Shown: positions 34,243-42,850 of the stretch, piece after piece
Position numbering within the stretch: position 1 is the first letter of the stretch
Layout of the letters: each line of letters opens with the position of its first letter
Source of the DNA: CAVPTL01 sp963729195
GTDB lineage: Bacteria; Actinomycetota; Thermoleophilia; Gaiellales; JAICJC01
Direction: 5' to 3'
Assembly (NCBI GenBank): GCA_963729195.1
Contig: CAVSNF010000013.1
Span: 1-64,000 of the forward strand
DNA length: 64,000 nt
The notes under the pieces: model-generated
What the model was told of the DNA's origin: nothing
The model's database searches: none
The model's input: only the letters and a program-made list of their open reading frames with translations
Made by a program: the position numbers and the translations under genes

Positions 34243-34965
34243 TTACTTGATGACGACACTCGCGACGGCGTTGCCACCACTCGCGTAACCGCAGAGCATG
34301 TCCAGCAGTCCTCGCCCTCGCGGCGTCCCCTCGGGAATTCTGAACCGCGTCGTCACGGTATTGCCCGAGTGCCGTATTCGAGAGTGTGAGACGAACGTTG
34401 TAGCGAGGGTGTGCCAGGTCAGCTTCTCCCGCTGACCGAGCAGCGGCGCGCAGCCGGTGGCTTTGACAGAGATCAGTTGCCCGGGTCGGACGCTGCGAGC
34501 GGACAACCAGAGGTGTGGGCGCGCCGGTGGGCTGAACGCCGCAATGTAGATCGCTTGAGCCGCATGGCCCAAGGCGGGCGGTGGGTTGCACAGGGCCCCC
34601 AGCGAGAGGTGTAGCGGCTGGCCGTCGAGCGACCCGGTGATCAGAACGCGGGGCCCGATGAGTCCGAGCACGACGCACGGCTTCTTGGGGACATGGTGCA
34701 CGTAGTACGCCACAGCCTTGCAGAGGGCACGCGCCGTAGCGGTGGCCGAGCCGCTGACCGTCGGGCTCTTGCCACACGAGAGTGAGATACGCCGGGTCGT
34801 GCGCCACTGCCGTTTCTCAGGATGCCCGAGAAACGCCGGAGACTTCTGTGCAATCAACGTGATCCCAGGTGCGCTCGGCGGTGATTGGTCTCGCGTGTCC
34901 ACGTACGTCACCAGTGCTGCACCCAGAACGACGCCGAGTGCAAGCGCTATCGCGATCCGACGCAT
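34243..34965 (-). CDS. secreted or anchored hypothetical protein
   Basis: ATG 34965 gives 240 residues: MRRIAIALALGVVLGAALVT is an N-terminal signal or anchor. The mature part has ISLSCGKSPTVSGSATATAR, VLGLIGPRVLITGSLDG and a C-terminal beta-rich part WLSARSVRPGQLISVKATGC and TTRFRIPEGTPRG. It contains five cysteines, suggesting disulfide bonds outside the cell. I cannot assign a family. It is separated from the LLM oxidoreductase by copy 4 of the palindrome. Confidence 0.65.
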   Translation of the reverse strand: MRRIAIALALGVVLGAALVTYVDTRDQSPPSAPGITLIAQKSPAFLGHPEKRQWRTTRRISLSCGKSPTVSGSATATARALCKAVAYYVHHVPKKPCVVLGLIGPRVLITGSLDGQPLHLSLGALCNPPPALGHAAQAIYIAAFSPPARPHLWLSARSVRPGQLISVKATGCAPLLGQREKLTWHTLATTFVSHSRIRHSGNTVTTRFRIPEGTPRGRGLLDMLCGYASGGNAVASVVIK

Positions 34966-35009
34966 ACGAGAGTTATAGACCCAGTCAACCCGCACGAGCC
35001 AAGCGACGT

Positions 35010-35042
35010 GGTGAATAACGGTGCCTGGCACCGTTATTCACC
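35010..35042. repeat. intergenic palindrome, copy 4 (16-bp arms, central T)
   Basis: The same core in the opposite orientation (central base T), arms extended to 16 bases. It lies between the divergent secreted protein (34965) and LLM oxidoreductase (35182) genes, so it cannot terminate either one. Confidence 0.9.
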
Positions 35043-35181
35043 CGCGCGGTGGCCCGATCGGGCCAGCGTGCACCGTGTGGAAGATGGCCGAGCGGGGCGA
35101 AGCCGTGGGTGGACGCGGCTGTCATACTCGCCTTCGAACCCCGAGAGGCGAGCCGGGACTATCTCAGGACTGGTGGTCCGT

Positions 35182-36021
35182 ATGAGATTCGCGATCTTTC
35201 TGCCGAACGTCGGCGAATTCTACGATCCGAAGTTGTTGGTCGAACTGGCGGTTGCGGCCGAGCTCGAGGGGTGGGACGGCGTGTTTATCTGGGACGAGCT
35301 GTCCTGGTCATTCGACGACGATCCGTCGCCGGTGTCCGACCCGTGGATCGCGATGGCGGCGATCGCGCAGGAAACCGAGCGCGTTCGGTTCGGGCCGATG
35401 GTCACCCCGCTTGCCCGTCGTCGTCCAGCCAAGGTCGCGCGCGAGACTGTGACGCTTGACCGGCTTTCCGGGGGCAGGTTCGTCCTGGGAGTCGGATTGG
35501 GAGAGCCCGACGACCAGTTCGAGGACTTCGGTGAAGACGCAGACCCCAAGGTGCGGGCGAGCAAGCTCGACGAGTCGTTGGACTTGTTGGCTCGCTTCTG
35601 GTCGGGGGAGCAGGTGAATCACTCGGGCACCAACTTCCAGGTTAAAGATGCCGTGTTTCTGCCAAGGCCGGTGCAAGAACCTCGCATTCCTGTTTGGGTG
35701 GGAGGGTTTTGGCCAAACAAGCCGCCGGCACGGCGCGCCGCCCGGTGGGATGGAATGTTCCCCGCCAGCCCCGAATACCCCGGCGGCTTCCTCTCACCTG
35801 ACGACATGGCGAACGCCGCCGCCTATGTCGGTCAGCACCGCGATCCGGGTGCGGGGCCGTTCGACATGGTTTCGATGGGGACGCTGGACGGTAGGCGGCC
35901 CGCGTGCAGTCCCGCGATGATGAGGGAATACCGCGATGCCGGAGTGACCTGGTGGGTGTCGCAGGCCGACGAGGTTTCCGAACTCCGCAGGCTCATCGCC
36001 AATGGGCCGCCGCAGCTCTAG
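35182..36021 (+). CDS. LLM-class F420/FMN-dependent oxidoreductase
   Basis: ATG 35182 gives 279 residues of a luciferase-like TIM barrel: MRFAIFLPNVGEFYDPKLLV, AELEGWDGVFIWDEL, RVRFGPMVTPLARRRPAKVARE, LSGGRFVLGVGLG and a late IPVWVGGFWPNKPPARRAAR. These are typical for the family, which often uses F420 in actinomycetes. Substrate unknown. The translation start follows a long region without another gene on this strand. Confidence 0.87.
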   Translation: MRFAIFLPNVGEFYDPKLLVELAVAAELEGWDGVFIWDELSWSFDDDPSPVSDPWIAMAAIAQETERVRFGPMVTPLARRRPAKVARETVTLDRLSGGRFVLGVGLGEPDDQFEDFGEDADPKVRASKLDESLDLLARFWSGEQVNHSGTNFQVKDAVFLPRPVQEPRIPVWVGGFWPNKPPARRAARWDGMFPASPEYPGGFLSPDDMANAAAYVGQHRDPGAGPFDMVSMGTLDGRRPACSPAMMREYRDAGVTWWVSQADEVSELRRLIANGPPQL

Positions 36022-36034
36022 CCTCAGTCACTGG

Positions 36035-36925
36035 CTAGAACGTGCCGGTGGCCGTGGGCAGGCAGTTGCCTCCACCGGTGTTGGTGTCGCAGGCGTGGAA
36101 GCTGCCGGTGGCTGACAGCAGGTCGGTGGTGGTGGTCGAGGGGTTGAAGGCGGCGGTGCCGGTTGTGGTCGTGCCCGGACCGGCGGATCGCGCTCCGATG
36201 GTGATCGTCAGCACGGTGTTGGCGGCGCCCCACACCCAGGTCGCGGCGTAACGGCTGTTTTGGCCGACGGTCATCCCGGACAGAATCCCAAAATCGACCT
36301 GTGCTGCTGTGACGCTGCAACTGGTGCCGGTGCCGGTGGATCCCAACACAATCTGATCGGTTCCGTTCTTGGTGCAGACGTTGTCGCCGGCGGGTGGGCC
36401 GGTGGTGGTGGTGATCGCCTGGTTGAAGGTGACCACGATCTTGTCGCCTGGGTCAATCGTGCCGGCGGTGCCGCCGTTGGTGATCACCACGCTTTGTGCG
36501 ACCACACCGAGCTGTGCGGCCGCGGTGGGGTTTGCGGTCTGGCTCGACCAGGTGCCGTAGGTGGTCGCGGCCTTGTAACAGAAGTAGGTGCCTTGGGGAC
36601 TGAAGCGGCCGGTGTCGGTGTAGGCGGTGGTCGCGGATGTGCCAACGGCGGAGAAGGTGGCTGCCGCACACGAGCTGGAGGTGCCGTTGTTGACGCCCGA
36701 GACGGCGTAGCCGGAGCCACCCGAGCCGGCCGTCCAACCGAGCACGACGTTGTGGCCGGAGGGAGTCGCGGTCAGCGCTGTGGGAGCGACCAGCGAGCGA
36801 GTCGAGACGGATTGTGACGCGGCGACCCCGCGCGTGAACGTGGCCTGCGCGACGGTCGCGCCGCCCAGGACGACGCCGGCGACGATGCCGAGCACGAGCG
36901 GCAGACGCGCGCGGCTCATTTCCAC
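36035..36925 (-). CDS. exported protein with SipW-dependent-type signal peptide
   Basis: The 296-residue protein begins with RLPLVLGIVAGVVLGGATVA and then QATFTRGVAASQSVSTRSL, a pattern like the SipW-dependent signal of TasA-type proteins (hydrophobic core, then ATFT and SxSxST). The mature part is Ser/Thr/Gly-rich with a fibronectin-like segment (PTALTATPSGHNVVLGWTAG, GTYFCYKAATTYG) and a Big/Ig-like segment (DPGDKIVVTFNQAI). It is the last gene of the three-gene unit, overlapping the signal-peptidase gene by ten bases. It is probably a cell-surface or matrix protein. Confidence 0.75.
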   Translation of the reverse strand: MEMSRARLPLVLGIVAGVVLGGATVAQATFTRGVAASQSVSTRSLVAPTALTATPSGHNVVLGWTAGSGGSGYAVSGVNNGTSSSCAAATFSAVGTSATTAYTDTGRFSPQGTYFCYKAATTYGTWSSQTANPTAAAQLGVVAQSVVITNGGTAGTIDPGDKIVVTFNQAITTTTGPPAGDNVCTKNGTDQIVLGSTGTGTSCSVTAAQVDFGILSGMTVGQNSRYAATWVWGAANTVLTITIGARSAGPGTTTTGTAAFNPSTTTTDLLSATGSFHACDTNTGGGNCLPTATGTF

Positions 36926-37566
36926 ACGCTTCGCTCAGGCGGTGGCGTGGGGCCGGGCCGCCAGATCCGCACCATCAGGATTCCCATGATCAGCGCAGGA
37001 GCGAGCAGCAATGTGAGGAGCTGTGCGATGGGTGTGCGCAGGGCGTGGATGGCGGTGCCGAGATTGGGGATGACGGCGCGCACCTGCCACACTCGCGGCC
37101 CGACCAGCCGTGCCCGCCAGGGGTCGGCTGCGGCGTTGGCATCTCCCTTGGTGATCACGACCGGGTGCTCACCGCGGCTGATGATCCGCACGATCCGGTG
37201 GGTTTCGACGTGGTGGTCGCCGATTGGGATGTGGTAGCTGATGATCTGGCCGACGCGCACGTCGCGGGTGGGCTCGGGCGAGATGACCACCGCATCCCCC
37301 GGCGAGAACGCCGGCTGCATGCTGCCGGAGAGCACATCCTCCGTGCGGTAGCCGAAGACGTGTGGCCCAACGGCGACGAGTAGAAGCACGATCACCGAGG
37401 CGATCAGGATCACCCAGGTGATGATCACCGCGGCGGCCGAAAAGAGCCGCCTCGGCCTGCCGGGGGCCCGCGGCGTCCACGGAGAAGGCCGCTGCCCGGT
37501 GGGGACATCCACCGCGATGGTGCGGGCGGTGGGGGCGCTGGGCTGGGTGGTCGGCGGCGTCGGCAT
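36916..37566 (-). CDS. SipW/ER-type signal peptidase I
   Basis: The 216-residue protein has a proline-rich N-terminus, a membrane helix (VIITWVILIASVIVLLLVAV), and the S26B-type active site: SGSMQPAFSPGDAVV with catalytic Ser, then ETHRIVRI with His where bacterial enzymes use Lys. KGDANAAADP, a conserved box, and a C-terminal helix (LLTLLLAPALIMGILMV) follow. This Ser/His type is known from B. subtilis SipW and eukaryotic SPC18/21. It sits between two proteins with SipW-type signals, which it is expected to process. Confidence 0.88.
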   Translation of the reverse strand: MPTPPTTQPSAPTARTIAVDVPTGQRPSPWTPRAPGRPRRLFSAAAVIITWVILIASVIVLLLVAVGPHVFGYRTEDVLSGSMQPAFSPGDAVVISPEPTRDVRVGQIISYHIPIGDHHVETHRIVRIISRGEHPVVITKGDANAAADPWRARLVGPRVWQVRAVIPNLGTAIHALRTPIAQLLTLLLAPALIMGILMVRIWRPGPTPPPERSVWK

Positions 37567-37639
37567 CTACCTCGCTTGGTGGCGGCGGGAGGTGAGGGGG
37601 CGGCCCCTCACACTCCCTGTGCCATCGGGTGCTGCCGGC

Positions 37640-38254
37640 CTACCGGGTGGTGGCGGCGCGCTGGGTGCCGGTGAAGGTGTACTGGATCACCGACGAGAGA
37701 TTCTGCATGGTGTTGGGCGCCGCCGAGGGCAGCGTCAACGTGAAGCGCAGATGATCGGTCGAGCCGGCGGTGAGCGCGCTCAGGTTCGAGAGCGCGAGGT
37801 TGCTGCCGACCACCGGCCGGCTGGCCAGCACGGCCGATGTCGTGCCCGAGCAGGTGTAGGTGTAGGCAGGCGCCGTGCCCGCTTCCGTCCACGCATTCGA
37901 GCACTTGTCGATCACGAGCTGAAGGCCGTTGGTGGTGTCGGTGTCAAGCAGCGACGAGGTGGTGGCCGCGCTGGTCAGGGTGACTGCGGACAGGTCGATC
38001 GAGCCGCTGTCGATCAGATCGACGCTGCGCTGAATCGTGTCACCGGCGGCCACGTTGGTGGCGGCCACGTTCAGGCGGTTGGTGGATGACCCGGTCGCGC
38101 CCAGCGCGATCGTGACGGTGCCGGTGGAAACCGACTCGCTCGCCGAGGTCGAGCTGGTGAAGGTGGCATACGTGGCGAGACCGGCGATGCTCGCGGTCAC
38201 ACCCAGCACGCACACCGAGAGCAGAAGCTTGCTCGTGAGCGAGCGACGTTTCAT
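37640..38254 (-). CDS. TasA/camelysin-like exported protein
   Basis: ATG 38254 gives 204 residues. The N-terminus is MKRRSLTSKLLLSVCVLGVT followed by a segment with GLATYATFTSSTSASESVST, a typical SipW-dependent signal region. The mature protein has beta-sandwich traits of the TasA/CalY family: VAAGDTIQRSVDLIDSGSID, NAWTEAGTAPAYTYTCSG and LTAGSTDHLRFTLTLP. TasA-like proteins form extracellular fibres or act as metalloprotease-like camelysins. It is the first gene of the three-gene unit. No homology level can be given without a search. Confidence 0.8.
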   Translation of the reverse strand: MKRRSLTSKLLLSVCVLGVTASIAGLATYATFTSSTSASESVSTGTVTIALGATGSSTNRLNVAATNVAAGDTIQRSVDLIDSGSIDLSAVTLTSAATTSSLLDTDTTNGLQLVIDKCSNAWTEAGTAPAYTYTCSGTTSAVLASRPVVGSNLALSNLSALTAGSTDHLRFTLTLPSAAPNTMQNLSSVIQYTFTGTQRAATTR

Positions 38255-38542
38255 CGAACACACATCCTTAAGGGAGGAGACAGGGAGCGACGCTCCCAGT
38301 AGGCATGCGTCCGATATCGGCCGTAACAATTCCGACGAAGTCCCCCAGGAGGGTGAATCCGCGAAAATCTCTTCGCGTTGCGTGGGGTCCATGGGCACTG
38401 AGTACGATCACTGCGGGTGGCGCGCTGGTGTGCGCCCTCGCCCCGCTGCTTCCGCTGCTGTCCATCGTCCCACGCCGAGGTCAGGGCGATTCTGGGCAAT
38501 GTGTACAATTCGAGCCGCCCGACACTTGTAACAGGAGGCACG

Positions 38543-38974
38543 ATGATTGTCGCCGAGATCATGCAGACCAAACTGCTTTGCTGCTCCCCCGAGACCACGG
38601 TGTATGAAGCAGCGAGGCTGATGTCCGATCGCGGGGTGGGCGCCTGCGTGGTCGTCTCCGGCCAGCACCTGGAGGGGATGTTCAGTGAGCGCGATGTGGT
38701 GCGAGCGGTGGCCGGCGGGTACGACGTCCAATCGTGCTCAGTCGCCGAAGCGATGCCGCGACACACGGTCGCCGCCCCGCCCGACGCCGACCTGCTGTGG
38801 GCCGCCGATACCATGCGCAGCCACGGGATCCGCCACCTGCCGGTGACTGAGGGTGGCATGGTGGCCGGCGTCGTGTCGCTGCGTGACCTGTTTGCGGCTG
38901 TCGAAGCGATGCTGCGACTCGATCCCAGAGGCGCCGACTCGGCACGCGAACTGCTCGCCGCCACGCGCGGGTAG
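38543..38974 (+). CDS. CBS-domain pair protein
   Basis: ATG 38543, seven bases after an AGGAGG site, gives 143 residues containing two CBS motifs: CSPETTVYEAARLMSDRGVG with VVSGQHLEGMFSERDVVRAV, and AAPPDADLLWAADTMRSHGI with VTEGGMVAGVVSLRDLF. Such small CBS proteins bind adenosine nucleotides and tune partner enzymes or transporters. No partner is obvious. It is the first of three + strand genes that include a ferritin-like protein and an MFS pump. Confidence 0.9.
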   Translation: MIVAEIMQTKLLCCSPETTVYEAARLMSDRGVGACVVVSGQHLEGMFSERDVVRAVAGGYDVQSCSVAEAMPRHTVAAPPDADLLWAADTMRSHGIRHLPVTEGGMVAGVVSLRDLFAAVEAMLRLDPRGADSARELLAATRG

Positions 38975-39083
38975 GCCGAGCGAGCACGCGCCGCAGGTAG
39001 AAACTCCGCCGGGCACAGGCGTTTCCCATCGTCGGTATGAGGGAACGCTTGGGGTGACACATCATCAACTGGACGGAGTTCAT

Positions 39084-39581
39084 ATGGCGGATCTCACCAA
39101 CCTCGAAACGAAGCTCGGAGAAGTCACGGGCTTGGCGATGGCGGCTCAGGCGGCAACCGAGAAGGTGCTCGTGCTGGCCAAGCAGGACGATGAGGACGTG
39201 CTCGTCACCAAGCTTCGCCAGATGCACGACGAAGCGGCCGAGACCGAGAAGCGCTGCACCGATCTGGCAAGCACCTTCGAGGGGAAGAAGACCGCGATCC
39301 TCGACGAAGCGCGATCGACTAAGAGCAAGGGTGCCGAGATGATGAAGACCTATCTCGACAGCGACTCCGATGCACTCGACGGATTCGAGTTTCTGACGAT
39401 GGCCGAAGCCGGCGAGGTCGGCCACTGGTCGGTGCTCCAAGCCATGAACAACGACGCAGACCACGCCGACGTCAAGACCCTGGTCAAGTGGGCGTTGCCG
39501 ATCCAGCAGCGGCACCTCAAAGACGTGATGGAAGCCTCCGTCGAGCTTGCCAATAGCGAGGATCCAAACCAGCCTGCCTGA
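39084..39581 (+). CDS. four-helix ferritin-like/DUF892-like protein
   Basis: ATG 39084 gives 165 residues, almost entirely helical, with repeated acidic and His/Glu-rich positions (KLRQMHDEAAETEKRC, MAEAGEVGHWSVLQAMNNDA, KWALPIQQRHLKDVMEASVE). The EVGHW and QQRHLKDV spacing resembles the ExxH diiron ligands of ferritin-like four-helix bundles. A stress or iron-handling role is possible. No signal peptide is visible. Confidence 0.65.
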   Translation: MADLTNLETKLGEVTGLAMAAQAATEKVLVLAKQDDEDVLVTKLRQMHDEAAETEKRCTDLASTFEGKKTAILDEARSTKSKGAEMMKTYLDSDSDALDGFEFLTMAEAGEVGHWSVLQAMNNDADHADVKTLVKWALPIQQRHLKDVMEASVELANSEDPNQPA

Positions 39582-39622
39582 TCGGACAATCGCCCGGCGG
39601 ACGGTCGCTACCGTGCCGGTGT

Positions 39623-41179
39623 ATGGGCTCGGTTGAATCCAGCGGTTGGCGGTGGTGGACGCTGGTTGCGCTGTGCGCGGCGACGTTCATGCTGCTGGTC
39701 GATGTGACGGTGGTGCAGGTCGCGTTGCCGACGATCCAGCGGTACATGCACGCGGGCTTCACCGATCTCGAATGGGTGATCGACGCATATGCCCTGTCGC
39801 TGGCCAGCGTGATTCTGACCTGCGGTGCGCTGGCCGACCGGTACGGGCGAAAGCGCGTGTTCATCGTCGGCTTGGTGGTGTTTACGGTCGCGTCGTTGCT
39901 GTGCGGGGTGGCGCAGACGACGGGCGTGCTGATCTGGGCGCGCGCGCTTCAGGGCCTGGGCGGCGGCGCCATGTTTGCGACCGGCTTGGCGCTGATCGGG
40001 CAGACCTACCATGGCCACGACCGCGGACGGGCGATCGCCGCGTGGGGCGCGACGGTGGGCGCGGCGGTGGCTGTCGGGCCGTTGATCGGCGGCCTGCTCA
40101 CCGACACGCTGGGCTGGCGGTGGATCTTCTTCGTCAACGTCCCGATCGGCATCGCCACGGTGGCGGTGGCCGCGGTCAAGATGATCAACATCAGCGATCC
40201 GAATGCCAAGCGCCTCGACATCGCCGGCTTGGTCACCTTCGCGGGGGCGCTGTTCCTGTTCATCTTGGCGCTTTTACGCGGCAACGATGACGGGTGGGGG
40301 AGCCCGCCGATCCTGGCCCTGTTTGCGGGCGCGGCGGTGTTGGCAGCAGCGTTCGTGGTGGCCGAGCTCAGACAGGAGCGGCCGATGCTCGATCTGTCGC
40401 TTTTTCGAAATCGCGGGTTCGTCGGGGTGTCGCTGGCCACGTTTGCGATCGGCGCGGGGATGTTTGCCATGTACCCGTACATCACGCTCTACCTGCAGAA
40501 CGATTTGGGGTACTCGCCGCTGGCCGGTGGCGTGCGACTGCTCCCCTCGACGGTGTTGTTATTCATCGTGCCGCTCGTGACCCGCTCGGTGGTCGAGCGC
40601 TTCCCGCCCGGCGCGGTGCTGGGATTCGGCATGTCAGTGACCGGTGTCGGAATCGCGTCGATGGCGAATCTTTCAACCGGGTCGACCTGGACTCACCTGA
40701 TCCCCGGGTTGTTGCTCACCGGCTTTGGCATCGGCATCGTCAACCCCGCGATCGCAAAGATCGGGCTGGGCGTGGTGGAGCCCCAGCGAAGCGGCATGGC
40801 ATCGGGCATCAGCAACACCTTTCGCATCGGCGGTCTCGCCACCGGCGTCGCCGCTCTGGGTGCAGTCTTCCAGCACCAGGTAACCAGCCAGCTGGCGTCA
40901 CATGGGTCGCTGGGCGTGCCGGCTTCGACCCTGGCAAAGACGCTTGCCTCGGGCGGCACCCGCGCGGCCGCGGCGCTCAGCCCGCACAACCCAGCGATCA
41001 CCGCGGTGTCGCATCAAGCGTTCGTCTCGGGAATGAACACGATCCTGATCATCGGCGCCGTCACCGTGTTGATCGGCGCGCTCTGCGCCGGCCTCGTGCG
41101 GCGGGCTGATTTCTGGGCCGCGCCCGCGCCTCCCAGCAGCGATCCCGCGCCAGATCCCGCAACGGTCGCCCAGACCTGA
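39623..41179 (+). CDS. MFS multidrug efflux transporter, DHA2 (14-TM) family
   Basis: The 518-residue protein has 14 predicted membrane helices and DHA2-family motifs: VDVTVVQVALPTIQ in the first helix region, LADRYGRKRVF (motif A), GRAIAAWGATVGAAVAVGPLIGG-like segment with GPLIGGLL (motif C) and WRWIFFVNVP. It resembles EmrB/QacA exporters and probably expels drugs or dyes using the proton gradient. No local TetR/MarR regulator is seen. It is convergent with the HD/LuxR gene (4 bases apart). Confidence 0.92.
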   Translation: MGSVESSGWRWWTLVALCAATFMLLVDVTVVQVALPTIQRYMHAGFTDLEWVIDAYALSLASVILTCGALADRYGRKRVFIVGLVVFTVASLLCGVAQTTGVLIWARALQGLGGGAMFATGLALIGQTYHGHDRGRAIAAWGATVGAAVAVGPLIGGLLTDTLGWRWIFFVNVPIGIATVAVAAVKMINISDPNAKRLDIAGLVTFAGALFLFILALLRGNDDGWGSPPILALFAGAAVLAAAFVVAELRQERPMLDLSLFRNRGFVGVSLATFAIGAGMFAMYPYITLYLQNDLGYSPLAGGVRLLPSTVLLFIVPLVTRSVVERFPPGAVLGFGMSVTGVGIASMANLSTGSTWTHLIPGLLLTGFGIGIVNPAIAKIGLGVVEPQRSGMASGISNTFRIGGLATGVAALGAVFQHQVTSQLASHGSLGVPASTLAKTLASGGTRAAAALSPHNPAITAVSHQAFVSGMNTILIIGAVTVLIGALCAGLVRRADFWAAPAPPSSDPAPDPATVAQT

Positions 41180-41182
41180 GGC

Positions 41183-42739
41183 TCACTGGATGACGGCGTG
41201 CTGCATTGCCCACAGGGCGGCGGCGGCCCGGGTGGACACGCGGATCTTGCCGTAGATGTGCTGGATGTGGTGATCCGCGGTTTTCGGTGAGATGTAGAGG
41301 CGATCGGAGATCTCTTGGGTGGTCAAGCCCCTGGCCGCGAGCCGGAGCACCTCGACCTCGCGCCGGGTCAGCCCGCCGGGATTCTGCTGGCGCTTGCCGG
41401 TCGCCGCATGGGGCTCGCCGTGGCCGGCGGCCACCAGCACCGCCCGGCTTGCGCGCGGCTCGAGCACGCCGTCTGACTCCAGCTTGCGCAGCTCGCCGGC
41501 CGCGTCGGCGGGGTCGAACGCCGGCCGGTCGGCTCGCTCGGTGGTCAAACCCACGTACACCTCAGTCGCGGCCAGCACGCACGCGCTCAGATCCTCGTCC
41601 TCGGCTCGAAGCCGCTTGTGGTACCCCGATCCGTCGCACTTCTCGTGGTGGGCGGCCGCGACCGGGTTCAGCACCGCCAGCGCCGGGGAGCGGCGCAGCA
41701 TCTGCTCGGTCACCATCGTATGCAGCTCCACCCGATCGAACTCCGCTCGGGTGAGCGGGGCGGGCTTGTCCCAGATCGAGTTTGGCACGACCGTTGTGCC
41801 GAAGTCATGGACGAGGGCAGCCCGGCGGAGCGTGGCTGTGGCCTCATCCTCCAAGCCCAGCAGCTGACCGGCGTCGGTCGCAAGCTGGGCGCAGCGTCGG
41901 CTGTGCCCGCCCATGTACGGCGACTTGAGATCGATGAAGTCGGCCACCACCGTGAGGGCGTCATCCAGCTCCGCGCCGGCCAGCACCCGGTGCGGCTCGG
42001 GTTCGAGCGCGAGCACGGCATCCCACGGCTCGGTCTCGCCCAGCCGATCCAACCAGCCGCGCCCGTGTGCGATGAAGAGGTCGGCCAGCGCAGGGTCGTA
42101 GGTGCTGTCACGGCGGTCCTGAGCTGCCTGGAGGGCGTGATCGGCCGAAAACAGGCGGGCGATCGCCTCCATGTCGTGGCTCAGGTGGACGATCCGCATC
42201 GGCAGCGGAATCGCATCGCCTTTGGCGTGCTGGGGATAGCCGTTGCCGTTCCACCGCTCGAACGTGAAGCGCAGCGACTCCCGCACGTCGGCACCGAAGG
42301 ACAGCCGCTGCGCCAGCATGTCGGCCACCTCGCAGCCCGACGAGAAGTTGTAGACGGCCCATTCACGGGCGGTCTCCTGGATCATCGCGACGATCTGATC
42401 CTGCTCCTCGGGGGTGTGACCGGCGGTGGCGTAGGCCATCACGTCACGCATCACCTCGGCCGGGTTGGCGGCGTCGTGCACGAGCGTCTGGGCGCGGATG
42501 GCGATCTCGTCGCCAAAGACGGTGGCCACCTCGTGGGCGTGTCCGGTGCAGCCGAGGTAGCGCAACATCGCCACCCAGTAGACGGTGTCGCGAACGTCGT
42601 CATCGAACTCGGCCTCATCGCACATCCAGGTGGCCAGCAGGCACGATCGCAGCTGCGACTCCAGCGGCTGGCCGAACGCATTGTCCTGCGCCAGGGCCAA
42701 CGTGGCCACCAGCTCACTGAGGCGAAGCGACGAATCCAA
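41183..42739 (-). CDS. HD-domain regulator with C-terminal LuxR HTH
   Basis: TTG 42739, ten bases after a GGGAGG site, gives about 518 residues; longer starts have no good ribosome-binding site. The central part contains HD-GYP-like elements (FIDLKSPYMGGHSRRCAQLA, RRAALVHDFGTTVVPNSIWD, VAAAHHEKCDGSGYHKRL) which suggest a cyclic-di-GMP phosphodiesterase or sensor. The C-terminus is a LuxR HTH: GGLTRREVEVLRLAARGLTT, then QEISDRLYISPKTADHHIQH. It combines signalling and DNA binding in one protein. It is divergent by 111 bases from the AmiC-like protein at 42851. Confidence 0.88.
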   Translation of the reverse strand: MDSSLRLSELVATLALAQDNAFGQPLESQLRSCLLATWMCDEAEFDDDVRDTVYWVAMLRYLGCTGHAHEVATVFGDEIAIRAQTLVHDAANPAEVMRDVMAYATAGHTPEEQDQIVAMIQETAREWAVYNFSSGCEVADMLAQRLSFGADVRESLRFTFERWNGNGYPQHAKGDAIPLPMRIVHLSHDMEAIARLFSADHALQAAQDRRDSTYDPALADLFIAHGRGWLDRLGETEPWDAVLALEPEPHRVLAGAELDDALTVVADFIDLKSPYMGGHSRRCAQLATDAGQLLGLEDEATATLRRAALVHDFGTTVVPNSIWDKPAPLTRAEFDRVELHTMVTEQMLRRSPALAVLNPVAAAHHEKCDGSGYHKRLRAEDEDLSACVLAATEVYVGLTTERADRPAFDPADAAGELRKLESDGVLEPRASRAVLVAAGHGEPHAATGKRQQNPGGLTRREVEVLRLAARGLTTQEISDRLYISPKTADHHIQHIYGKIRVSTRAAAALWAMQHAVIQ

Positions 42740-42850
42740 AATAGGGAGACCTCCCGATGATTGGCAACGAACTGCTCGCCACAATGGTTGCACGATGCAT
42801 CGATCCTTGTCGCCCCGAGCGACTGCCACCCGATTCACACGGAGGAAATG

